The notes under the pieces: model-generated
Seen by the model: the letters and a program-made list of their open reading frames with translations, nothing else
What the model was told of the DNA's origin: nothing
The model's database searches: none
Shown here: positions 8,205 through 15,747 of the stretch, piece by piece
How the letters are laid out: every line of letters starts with the position of its first letter
Position numbering within the stretch: position 1 is the stretch's first letter
Origin: Aureimonas phyllosphaerae
Lineage (GTDB): Bacteria; Pseudomonadota; Alphaproteobacteria; Rhizobiales; Rhizobiaceae
Direction of reading: 5' to 3'
Length of the DNA stretch: 64,000 nt
Assembly (NCBI RefSeq): GCF_900113065.1
Contig: NZ_FOOA01000001.1
Coordinates: 558,001-622,000 of the forward strand
Made by a program: the position numbers and the translations under genes

Positions 8205-9005
8205 ATGAGCGAGACCGCCGAGGACGCGAAGACCGGGTTTGCAGCGTGGCGGGAGCGGCGGCTCGCCGATCTCGCCCGACCCGACGGGTGGCTCAACATC
8301 GTCGGCCGCTATCCGCTGGAGAACGGGCGGTTCCGCATCGGCAGCGGACAGGACAACGACATCGTGCTGCCGACCGGCCCCACCGAGGTCGGCACGCTCA
8401 CGCAGGACGAGACCGGCGTGCGCTTTCAGCCGGCCGGCGGCGGCGCGGAGCAGCGCCTTGCCCTGTCGAAGTCGGCGCCGCCACGCTTTTCGAGCGGCAA
8501 CCTCCTGCTCGAAGTCACGACGCTGAACGGCGAGAACGCGCTGCGCGTGCGCGACACGACGCCGCTCGAGGGCGAACGCCTGCCGAAACTGACCGCCTTC
8601 TCCTACGATCCGACCTGGCGGATCGTCGCCCGCTGGGAGCGGCTGGACACGCCCCACTCGGTCGAGATCGACACCAGCCGCAGCATACGCACTGAGGTGG
8701 AGGCGACGCACCGCGCCGTTTTTGAACGGGAAGGCCAGCAATACGAGTTGCTGGCCACGCACGGCACGCCCGAGCGCCCGCAGTTCGTGTTCCGGGACGC
8801 GACGGCAAAAACCGGCGAGACCTATCCCGCCGCGCGTTTTCTCTTCGGTGAGGACGTCGCGGACGAGACCATCGTTCTCGACTTCAACCACGCCGTCAGC
8901 CCGCCCTGCGCCTTCACCGACTTCGCGGTCTGCCCCCTGCCCCCGCCCGGCAACGTGCTGCCGATCCGCGTCGAGGCCGGGGAGCATGTGCCGCCGGCGC
9001 ATTGA
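8205..9005 (+). CDS. DUF1684 family protein
   Basis: A 266-aa soluble protein with the hallmarks of DUF1684: an N-terminal FAAWRERRLADLARPDGWLN-type segment, GSGQDNDIVLP, and the diagnostic C-terminal DFNHAVSPPCAFTDFAVCPLPPPGNVLPIRVEAGE region (given in part). No biochemical function is established that I can name; members are widespread in soil and marine bacteria. It is followed 38 bp later by an MBL-fold gene on the same strand, so a two-gene unit is plausible. Confidence 0.85.
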   Translation: MSETAEDAKTGFAAWRERRLADLARPDGWLNIVGRYPLENGRFRIGSGQDNDIVLPTGPTEVGTLTQDETGVRFQPAGGGAEQRLALSKSAPPRFSSGNLLLEVTTLNGENALRVRDTTPLEGERLPKLTAFSYDPTWRIVARWERLDTPHSVEIDTSRSIRTEVEATHRAVFEREGQQYELLATHGTPERPQFVFRDATAKTGETYPAARFLFGEDVADETIVLDFNHAVSPPCAFTDFAVCPLPPPGNVLPIRVEAGEHVPPAH

Positions 9006-9043
9006 GGGTTGACGGACCGAGCGGACGCGACGGGAGACGACCG

Positions 9044-9736
9044 ATGAAGATCACCTTCTACGCCCATGCCAGCTTTCGCCTGGAAGCGGACGGCCTTGCG
9101 GTCGTCACCGACCCTTATACGCCCGGCCCCGGCCAGAGCGGGTTCGACCCGATCGACGAGCCGGCCGACATCGTCCTGATGAGTTCGGCGACCGACCGTT
9201 TCCATTCCGATCCGAGCCATGTCCTCGGCGAACCGGTGGTGGTCAATACGCTGGAACTGCCGAGCGAGGGCACGGTGGTGAAGGGGCTCGCCGTCCGCGC
9301 CTTCCCGACCTACGAGAGCCTGACCTTCGACTTCCGGGCGGCGTCCAACCGCGACCCCGACGCCAATGCGCTCTACCTCTTCGAGCTCGGCGGGATCCGC
9401 GTTCTCCACATGGGGGACGTCGGCAACCCGATCGCCGACGACCAGCTCGACGCCCTCGCCGGTCAGGTCGATCTCCTGCTCGCGCTGACCGGCGAGCATG
9501 CGACGATCGCGCTCGACGATCTCGATCGCGCGATCGAGCGGATCCGCCCCGGCGCGATCATCCCGATGCACTACTACAGCGCGCGTGGCGTGCTCGCGAT
9601 CGAACCGGTCGAGCGCTTCCTCGACCGGTTCCCCTCTGGACGCGTCCACCGTGTCGGAGCGAGCAGCATGGAGCTGACGCGCGACATGCTGCGGCCGGAG
9701 GCGCCCCCGGTCTTCGTTTTGGAACAGTCGCGCTGA
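9044..9736 (+). CDS. MBL-fold metal-dependent hydrolase (UlaG-like)
   Basis: A 230-aa metallo-beta-lactamase-fold protein. The start at 9044 is preceded by GGGAGACGACCG. It begins MKITFYAHASFRLEADG, like the UlaG/YtxJ-type lactonase-like group (HASFRLE), followed by TDPYTPG, SATDRFHSD, HMGDVGN and a C-terminal PMHYYS. The canonical HxHxDH is degenerate (SSATDRFHSD), which is seen in this subgroup but leaves metal content uncertain. Substrate unknown. It probably forms a unit with the DUF1684 gene. Confidence 0.8.
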   Translation: MKITFYAHASFRLEADGLAVVTDPYTPGPGQSGFDPIDEPADIVLMSSATDRFHSDPSHVLGEPVVVNTLELPSEGTVVKGLAVRAFPTYESLTFDFRAASNRDPDANALYLFELGGIRVLHMGDVGNPIADDQLDALAGQVDLLLALTGEHATIALDDLDRAIERIRPGAIIPMHYYSARGVLAIEPVERFLDRFPSGRVHRVGASSMELTRDMLRPEAPPVFVLEQSR

Positions 9737-9775
9737 GGAGCATTCCCACGGAGCGGACCGCCCGGGTGCGCCACG

Positions 9776-10270
9776 CTACCAGCCCATGGTTCCCGGCTTG
9801 CCCTTGAACGGCCCGGCGACTTTCGAGGTGATCCAGCCGCCGTAGAAGCCGCCCGGCTGCGGCGAGACCGTCTCGCCGTCGACGAGGCAACGATCGAACG
9901 GCCGGGCGTAGAAGGCGACGTGGTCGCGCAGAATCTCGAAGGCCGGCGTCGGTGACGCGTAGCTCCAGCCGACCGAGGCGAGCACCTCCCCGTCGACGAC
10001 CACGTCCCAGTAGGTCGCGGCGCCCTTCCATTCGCATATGGACCGACCGACGCCGCGCCGCAGGATGCCGGGCGCGATGTCCTCGACCGGGATGTAGTAG
10101 GTCGGCGGGTGGCTGGTCTCGAGCGTGCGCACGGTGCGGCGGCTGTCGGCGATGCGGCGGCCCTTGTGCTCGATGACGACATGGGCGCTGCACCGTTCCG
10201 CGATCGCGGGTCGCGGATAGTCCCAGACGCTTTCCTGACCGTCGCGTGTCGGGTCGGGTGTCGGTCTCAT
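9776..10270 (-). CDS. DUF427 domain protein
   Basis: A 164-aa protein with the DUF427 core: HKGRRIADSRRTVRTLETSHPPTYYIPVEDI (in part), CEWKGAATYWDVVVDGE and FYARPFDRCLVDGE. Structures of this family are small beta-barrel folds of unknown function. The start at 10270 follows GGGAGAG, and its ATG overlaps the TGA of the DCC gene (ATGA). It is the last gene of a four-gene minus-strand operon with photolyase-like and spore-photoproduct-lyase-like proteins. Family members are often annotated next to photolyase-type genes, so a role in light or DNA damage response is inferred, not shown. Confidence 0.88.
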   Translation of the reverse strand: MRPTPDPTRDGQESVWDYPRPAIAERCSAHVVIEHKGRRIADSRRTVRTLETSHPPTYYIPVEDIAPGILRRGVGRSICEWKGAATYWDVVVDGEVLASVGWSYASPTPAFEILRDHVAFYARPFDRCLVDGETVSPQPGGFYGGWITSKVAGPFKGKPGTMGW

Positions 10271-10629
10271 GATCTCTCCCATCGCAAGGCCAGTCGCTGG
10301 AGGCGCGGGCGCAAGCGCAGGAAGGCCTGATACAGCACCTCCAGCACGGCCAGCGCGGGTCGGCTGCGAAACAGGAGGCCGAGCGGACGCAAGGCGGGGA
10401 TGGCGCGCCACATGGCGGCGAAGGCCGCCGCTCCGCTGAGGATGCGCCCGTCTTCGCGCGCATGGAAACGGGCGAGAAGCTCGGCCCGGTCGATCGGACA
10501 GTCAGCCCCCTCGCCGGCCGCGGCGTCCTCGAAGCGGATCGCACCGCGCCGGTCAAGACGCCGCATCAGCGCGATCTCGCGTCGGCAAAGGGGGCACGAG
10601 CCATCGTGCCAGACCGTCAGTTCGCTCAT
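10267..10629 (-). CDS. DCC-family (DUF393) thiol-disulfide-type protein
   Basis: A 120-aa DCC protein named for its N-terminal DxxCxxC signature, here WHDGSCPLCRREIALMRRLD. The thioredoxin-like family is thought to carry out thiol chemistry, but its substrates are not established. Both ends overlap neighbours by 4 bp (ATGA), showing tight translational coupling between the photolyase-like gene upstream and the DUF427 gene downstream. There is no signal peptide. The C-terminal half has hydrophobic helices (ALRPLGLLFRSRPALAVLEVLYQAFL region). Confidence 0.88.
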   Translation of the reverse strand: MSELTVWHDGSCPLCRREIALMRRLDRRGAIRFEDAAAGEGADCPIDRAELLARFHAREDGRILSGAAAFAAMWRAIPALRPLGLLFRSRPALAVLEVLYQAFLRLRPRLQRLALRWERS

Positions 10630-11762
10630 GGCACCCCGCAGGTGTCGAGGACGTCGGGGATCGCCGAGCGCAGCCGGGAGTAGCCACGCGTCGCGCGCGG
10701 CCAGGCCACTTCGTCCCACGGCCGGCGGACGCGCAGGCAGTCCGACGGCAGCGCGGCGGCGCTCGGTCCGCCGGGCGCCCACGGCGTGACGACCGGCAGG
10801 TCCGCGGCCCAGCCGTCTTCCAACGCGACCACTGGGCATCCGAAACGGGCCGCAGCGCGCTTCAGGCCGTCGTTCAGCGCCTCGCGGTCGGCCGCCTTCA
10901 CCCGGTCGGCCGCACCCTCGGCATGAACGAGGAGCCCCGCGACACGTCGGACCCCGTCGAGCGGAAGCGTCTCGACGGTGAGGTCGTCGAGATGGAGAAG
11001 CAGCGCGACCTCGCCGGCAGGCGCCTTGTGGGCCGCCGGCAAGGGCACCTCGGCGGGCGTGCGATCCTCTTCGAGCGACGTCGGGTTCTCGTCGAGGTCC
11101 TTGGCGTCGAAGCGCCCGTCGGTGTAGCGGCGGATGTTTTCGGCCCGCGCGACATAGTGCTTGCCGCGCGTGTGGAGCCCGGCGACCCAGCGCCAGGACA
11201 GGGTGTTGCTGGCCGGATCGCCGTCGAGGAGATGGCGCATGAAGAAGTCCGCCCCGAGCGCCCAGGGCAGGCGAAGCGTGAAGATCCAGATCGAGGCGAA
11301 CCACATGCGCGTGTGGTTGTGCAGCCAGTTCGTCTCGACGAGTTCGCGCGACCACGCGTCGAAGCAGTCGATGCCGGTGCGCCCGTCCGTCGCCGCCGCA
11401 TAGGCGCGCCGCAGGCCGGGCTCGGCGTCGAGCCGATCGTGGCCGGCGCGCGCGAGCGCCAGGCAATCGCTCCAGATGCCCGGATGCGTTTCGAGATAAC
11501 CCTTGAAGTAGGTCCGCCAGAACACCTCGGACACGAACTTCTCGGCACCCCGCTCGCCGAGCTTGGCACGGGCCGCCGCCACGACCTCCCGCTCGTCCAG
11601 CAGCCGCCGGCGGAGGAAGGGCGACAGGGCCGAGGTCGTCGGCCGGGCGTCGGGACCGTGGTCGGTGTTGCGCATCGCGGCGTAGTCTGCCGCATCCTCG
11701 CGCAGGAACGCAGCGAGGCGTTCGAGGCCGGCCTTGCGGGTGAGAGAAGTCCGTTCCGTCAT
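10626..11762 (-). CDS. Photolyase/cryptochrome-like FAD-binding protein lacking the N-terminal antenna domain
   Basis: This 378-aa protein has the photolyase FAD-binding helical domain right at its N-terminus (about residues 1-215): DHGPDARPTTSALSPFLRRR, FWRTYFKGYLETHPG, NWLHNHTRMWFASIW and NTLSWRWVAGLHTRGKHYVA. Normal photolyases start with a 200-residue alpha/beta antenna domain. Here such a domain is absent, and instead about 150 residues of alpha/beta-looking sequence follow the FAD domain (LLLHLDDLTVETLPLDGVRR...). Whether that is a permuted antenna domain is inference. The start at 11762 is chosen over 11792 as the first well-placed ATG. The protein is encoded between the SPL-like and DCC genes; light-dependent repair or signalling is likely, catalysis unproven. 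Confidence 0.87.
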   Translation of the reverse strand: MTERTSLTRKAGLERLAAFLREDAADYAAMRNTDHGPDARPTTSALSPFLRRRLLDEREVVAAARAKLGERGAEKFVSEVFWRTYFKGYLETHPGIWSDCLALARAGHDRLDAEPGLRRAYAAATDGRTGIDCFDAWSRELVETNWLHNHTRMWFASIWIFTLRLPWALGADFFMRHLLDGDPASNTLSWRWVAGLHTRGKHYVARAENIRRYTDGRFDAKDLDENPTSLEEDRTPAEVPLPAAHKAPAGEVALLLHLDDLTVETLPLDGVRRVAGLLVHAEGAADRVKAADREALNDGLKRAAARFGCPVVALEDGWAADLPVVTPWAPGGPSAAALPSDCLRVRRPWDEVAWPRATRGYSRLRSAIPDVLDTCGVP

Positions 11763-11829
11763 GCCACCGCTAGATGGCAAAGCATCCGGCATCGTCCATG
11801 CGACCGATGCGCCGACGGTGCCCGCCTTC

Positions 11830-12921
11830 TCATGTCCAGTAGAGGACGCGCATGGCCGGGAGCCTGGCGGCGATCTCGGTCTCGAAGAAGCGCCGCAACG
11901 CCGCCATCGTCGGCGCGTCGTAGACCTGCTTGACGGCGCCGAACCGCGTCCGCTTCTCGCGACGTTGCGCCCCGGTCATGTCGAGGTCGGACCCCGGATA
12001 CCAGCTTTCCAGAACCGCCTTCGACCCCGGCGTATAGCGATGGGTGATGAGTTCCACGGTCGGGTCGGCCGAGGCGGGAAGCTCGCCGAGCACGGCGGCG
12101 ATATCCGCGATCAGGCCGCCATAGGCGTCCTCCCAACCGTCCGCGGCGATGATCGGGGCGATGGTCAGCCCGATCGGGTAGCCGGCCTCCGCCATGCGCC
12201 GCAGCGCCTGCAGGCGCTCCGCGACGCGGCTGGTCCCGCCCTCGAACCGCGCGAAGGCATCGGGGTTCAGCGAGGCGCGCATGCGCGTGCGCCCGCGATG
12301 ATCGAGATCGAGTAGCGGATCGACGGACGCGAACTTGGTGGTGAAGCGCAGCTGCACCGGCGCGTCCCAGCGCCCGAACCACGAGATCAGCGCGGAGAGC
12401 GACCCCGTGACGGGCTCGATGCCTAAGGGATCGGTGTAGCAGGACGCTTCGAACGTCGTTCCCTCGGCAGCCCGCTCGGCGCTGCGGGACGTCACGACGC
12501 CCTGCCCGAGGTAGGACGGCAGCGCGCCGGTGATCTCGCTGAGATTGGCGTAGACGCGCGTGATGGGCGGTCCCTTCAGCGAGCCCGCCAAGTAGCAGTA
12601 GCTGCAATGGGCCGGGCAGCCTTCCGCCAGATCGACCCGCCAGTCGGCGCTCGGCGCGATGGGCTGGAGGCGGAGCTTCGAAGGCGGCGCGACCACGACC
12701 GCGAGCGTCGACTTGGCGCGCGCATAGGCTTTTCGCGGGTCCTCGCCGCGCTCGAGCGGAAGCCGGTCGGAGCGCAGGCGCTCCACGGTGAGCCCCAGCG
12801 CCTCCGCCCGCTCAGCGATCGAGCGCCCGTGCGGGTAGGCTTGCGCGGAGGCCGTGACGAGGACGCGCTTCGGACGCCAGATCGGTGTGGAGCGAAGGGC
12901 GGGGCGCGGGTCGTGAAGCAT
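11830..12921 (-). CDS. Spore photoproduct lyase-family radical SAM protein
   Basis: This 363-aa radical SAM protein carries CPAHCSYCY at about residues 102-110, a C-x3-C-x2-C cluster motif typical of spore photoproduct lyase rather than the usual C-x3-C-x2-C plus aromatic of other groups. Surrounding sequence (YLAGSLKGPPITRVYANL, FEASCYTDPLGIEPVTGSL, RFTTKFASVDPLL, RMRASLNPD) is also SPL-like. SPL reverses 5-thyminyl-5,6-dihydrothymine in spores, but alphaproteobacteria do not sporulate, so the substrate here is unknown. It is the first gene of the minus-strand cluster, 67 bp ahead of the photolyase-like gene. The start at 12921 is the ATG nearest the conserved region; longer in-frame starts lack support. 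Confidence 0.85.
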   Translation of the reverse strand: MLHDPRPALRSTPIWRPKRVLVTASAQAYPHGRSIAERAEALGLTVERLRSDRLPLERGEDPRKAYARAKSTLAVVVAPPSKLRLQPIAPSADWRVDLAEGCPAHCSYCYLAGSLKGPPITRVYANLSEITGALPSYLGQGVVTSRSAERAAEGTTFEASCYTDPLGIEPVTGSLSALISWFGRWDAPVQLRFTTKFASVDPLLDLDHRGRTRMRASLNPDAFARFEGGTSRVAERLQALRRMAEAGYPIGLTIAPIIAADGWEDAYGGLIADIAAVLGELPASADPTVELITHRYTPGSKAVLESWYPGSDLDMTGAQRREKRTRFGAVKQVYDAPTMAALRRFFETEIAARLPAMRVLYWT

Positions 12922-13122
12922 GTGTGGTAACGCAGGACGGCCTTGCGCGTTCACCCTGCCCGCCGCGGCAGATCGCACTTTACCGACGCGCCCGGTCCGA
13001 AGGTTCGAGGTTCGACCCACACCGGTCTTGCGCCGGATCGCCGGGCGGCTCAAGGAATGGGGCGGGAGAGGGAACGGCCGGGACCCATGCCGTGGCGTGG
13101 CCGGAGCGTGCGGGGGAGGTTC

Positions 13123-14160
13123 ATGGACGATCAAGGGCGGATCGGTGCCCCGACGCTACGCGATGTCGCGCGGCGCGCGGCGGTGAGCCTTGCCACGGCC
13201 GACCGGGTCGTGAACCGGCGGCCGGGCGTGCGCGCAGCGACGATTGAGCGCGTCGAGGCGGCGGTGCGCGAACTCGGCTTCGAGCGCCATGCGGGCGCGG
13301 CCGCCCTCGCCCGCCGCTCCGGCTTCCACGTCACCGCCATCCTGCCGCGCTTTGCCAATCCGTTCGTCGCAGGACTTGCGGAGGAACTCGCCGAGGCCTG
13401 CCGCGCCGAGGGACAGCGCCGCCTGACGCTCGCGCTCGACGAGGTCGACCGATTCTCGCCGACGATCCTTGTGGATGCGCTCGCTAGGGCTGCGCGCGGG
13501 AGCGACGCCGTGATCACGATGGGGCTCGACGATCCGCGCGTCGCCGAAGCCATCGACGCAGCCGTCGCCGATGGGGTGCCGGTGGTCACCTTGGTGTCGG
13601 ACGTGCCGGGGTCGAAGCGCCACCGCTATGTCGGCATCGACAACCGCGCGGCGGGCCGGGTCGCGGCGACGATCATCGGGCGGTTCGCGGCCGATCCGGC
13701 GGGACAGGTGCTGGTTGTCCTTGGCTCGCAAAACCTTCGCGACCATCGCGACCGGTTGGAAGGCTTCCGCGCGGCGCTCGGTGAGGGCTTTCCCGGGATG
13801 AGCGTCGCAGCCGTCCTCGAAGGCGCTGACGACATCGACCGGACGCGCGCGGTCGTCCACGACGCGCTCGCGGCGGGGGCAAGGCCCTGTGCGGTCTACA
13901 ACGCGGGCGCCGGCTCGTCGGGCGTCGCCGCGGCGATCCGGGAGGCGGGACTCGCGCCCGTGGTGATCGGCCACGAACTGACGTCGGAAACGCGGCCGCT
14001 TCTCGAGGAGGGCATCCTCGATGCGCTGATCGCGCAGGACCCCGGCCACGAGGCGCGCTCGGCCGTCCGCTGCCTGATGGCGGCCCTGACCGGGACTGTG
14101 CTCAACGAGAGCCAGGAGCGCATTCGCATCGAGGTGATCTTCCCCGACAACCTCCCCTGA
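13123..14160 (+). CDS. LacI-family transcriptional regulator
   Basis: A 345-aa LacI regulator with HTH at about residues 10-55 (TLRDVARRAAVSLATADRVVN, RPGVRAATIERVEAAVRELGFE) and a sugar-binding effector domain resembling the PurR/FruR group. The start at 13123 has a strong GGGGGAGG site. It is upstream and codirectional with the chvE-type gene, 291 bp apart, so regulation of that sugar-binding gene is the obvious hypothesis. The effector, presumably a monosaccharide, is not determined. It is divergent from the SPL-like cluster across 201 bp in which I find no clear operator. Confidence 0.93.
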   Translation: MDDQGRIGAPTLRDVARRAAVSLATADRVVNRRPGVRAATIERVEAAVRELGFERHAGAAALARRSGFHVTAILPRFANPFVAGLAEELAEACRAEGQRRLTLALDEVDRFSPTILVDALARAARGSDAVITMGLDDPRVAEAIDAAVADGVPVVTLVSDVPGSKRHRYVGIDNRAAGRVAATIIGRFAADPAGQVLVVLGSQNLRDHRDRLEGFRAALGEGFPGMSVAAVLEGADDIDRTRAVVHDALAAGARPCAVYNAGAGSSGVAAAIREAGLAPVVIGHELTSETRPLLEEGILDALIAQDPGHEARSAVRCLMAALTGTVLNESQERIRIEVIFPDNLP

Positions 14161-14206
14161 CCCCGGTTGCCACGCCACCCGTGTTGCGATACCCAGATCG
14201 AGGAGA

Positions 14207-14226
14207 TTTGAGGTACGTAGCTCAAA
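14207..14226 (+). promoter_or_regulatory. TTTGAG-N8-CTCAAA dyad upstream of chvE
   Basis: A 20-bp inverted repeat (TTTGAG at 14207-14212, CTCAAA at 14221-14226) lies just after the LacI gene and 226 bp before the chvE start. It is the clearest dyad in this 291-bp gap and could be an operator for the adjacent LacI protein, although it lacks the central CG typical of LacI sites. Downstream in the same gap are nested inverted repeats: GAGGTCCGG (14292-14300) with CCGGACCTC (14369-14377), enclosing ATCCGGG (14326-14332) with CCCGGAT (14351-14357). Confidence 0.35.
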
Positions 14227-14451
14227 GTGACGGGAACGGCAGCGTGGCGCGCAGGCCGAATGCGGGATGACGGGGTGGGCGTCGCCGGATGGAGGTCCGG
14301 GCCTTGGCGCTTCGCCGTCGCTCTCATCCGGGTTGCCGGGCGGCGCCCTGCCCGGATTGCCGCCGGCGCCGGACCTCGAGACAACAGGACTTTGTGCCGG
14401 GGGAGGACGGGTCGAGGGACCCGGCATCGGCACGCAGACGGGAGACACACG

Positions 14452-15516
14452 ATGAACCGCAGAACCATGCTTCTGGCCGCCACCATGCTCGGGCTCGGCC
14501 TTTCGACGCTCGGCGCGTCGGCGCAGGACAAGGGCACGGTCGGCGTCCTGATGCCGACGAAATCCTCGCAGCGCTGGATCCAGGACGGCGACAACATCGT
14601 CAAGCAGCTGCAGGAGCGCGGCTACAAGACCGACCTGCAGTATGCCGAGGACGACATCCCGACGCAGATCAGCCAGCTCGAGAACATGGTGGCCGCGGGC
14701 GTCCAGTCGCTGGTGATCGCCTCGATCGACGGCACGACGCTGACGGACGTGCTGCAGCAGGCGCACGACAAGGGCATCAAGGTCATCGCCTACGACCGCC
14801 TGATCCGCAACTCGCCGAACGTCGACTACTACACGACCTTCGACAACTTCAAAGTCGGCGTCCTGCAGGCGACCTCGATCGCCGACAAGCTCGACCTGAA
14901 GGGCGGCAAGGGTCCCTATGCCATCGAGCTCTTCGGCGGCTCGCCGGACGACAACAACGCGTTCTTCTTCTATAACGGCGCGATGAGCGTGCTGCAGCCC
15001 TATATCGACAGCGGCAAGCTGGTCGTGACGTCGGACGAGATGGGCATGGACAAGATCGGCACGCTGCGCTGGGATCCGGCGGTCGCCCAGGCCCGGATGG
15101 AGAACCTCCTGTCGTCCTACTACGGCAGCAAGCAGATCGACGCCGTCCTCTCGCCCAACGACAGCCTCGCGATCGGCATCATTTCGGCGCTCACCGCCAA
15201 CGGCTATGGCGGCAGCGGCAAGCCGATGCCGGTGATCTCCGGTCAGGACGCCGACCTCCCGTCGGTGAAGGCGATCCTGGCGGGCGAGCAGTATTCGACC
15301 GTCTTCAAGGACACCCGCGATCTTGCCAAGGTCACCGTCGACATGATCGACGCCATCGGCCAGGGCAAGGAGCCGGCCGTCAACGATACCAAGACCTACG
15401 AGAACGGGGTGAAGGTGGTGCCCGCCAACCTCCTGACGCCGGTGCTCGTGACCAGGGACGACATCCAGAAGACGATCGTCGAGAGCGGCTACTACACGGC
15501 CGACCAGCTGAAGTAA
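14452..15516 (+). CDS. chvE: ChvE-type multiple monosaccharide-binding periplasmic protein
   Basis: A 354-aa periplasmic sugar-binding protein with a signal peptide (about residues 1-24, ending GASAQD). It closely follows Agrobacterium ChvE along its whole length: [98 protein letters not shown]. ChvE binds aldoses for uptake through GguAB and, in Agrobacterium, presents sugars to VirA. No gguA/gguB-like ATPase or permease is adjacent, so this is an orphan binding protein here. The start at 14452 follows GGAGACACACG. A terminator follows. Confidence 0.88.
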   Translation: MNRRTMLLAATMLGLGLSTLGASAQDKGTVGVLMPTKSSQRWIQDGDNIVKQLQERGYKTDLQYAEDDIPTQISQLENMVAAGVQSLVIASIDGTTLTDVLQQAHDKGIKVIAYDRLIRNSPNVDYYTTFDNFKVGVLQATSIADKLDLKGGKGPYAIELFGGSPDDNNAFFFYNGAMSVLQPYIDSGKLVVTSDEMGMDKIGTLRWDPAVAQARMENLLSSYYGSKQIDAVLSPNDSLAIGIISALTANGYGGSGKPMPVISGQDADLPSVKAILAGEQYSTVFKDTRDLAKVTVDMIDAIGQGKEPAVNDTKTYENGVKVVPANLLTPVLVTRDDIQKTIVESGYYTADQLK

Positions 15517-15536
15517 GCCACACGCACGGAGCAAGC

Positions 15537-15586
15537 GGACGCCCGTCGATCCTGTCGGCGGGCGTCCTTGCGACCGCCCCCTTTTT
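15537..15586 (+). terminator. Intrinsic terminator after chvE
   Basis: GGACGCCCG (15537-15545) pairs perfectly with CGGGCGTCC (15559-15567) around a 13-nt loop. A run of six T lies at 15581-15586 after a C run, itself able to form CCCC-T6C-GGGG. The T run is not directly next to the first stem, so the exact stop point is uncertain, but the position 20 bp after the chvE stop fits a terminator. Confidence 0.6.
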
Positions 15587-15747
15587 TCGGGGCCCTGCGA
15601 GCGATTGGCCGCACGGCGCGGGGCGCGACTTTGGCCGAGGCGTCCCCATCTCACCTGCGACGACGGAACCGACGATCCGGCGTGGCCGCAGCGATCGTTC
15701 GCCGCGCGGCACACCGGCTTGGTCGGGCAGTGCAGGATGAGGAAGCG

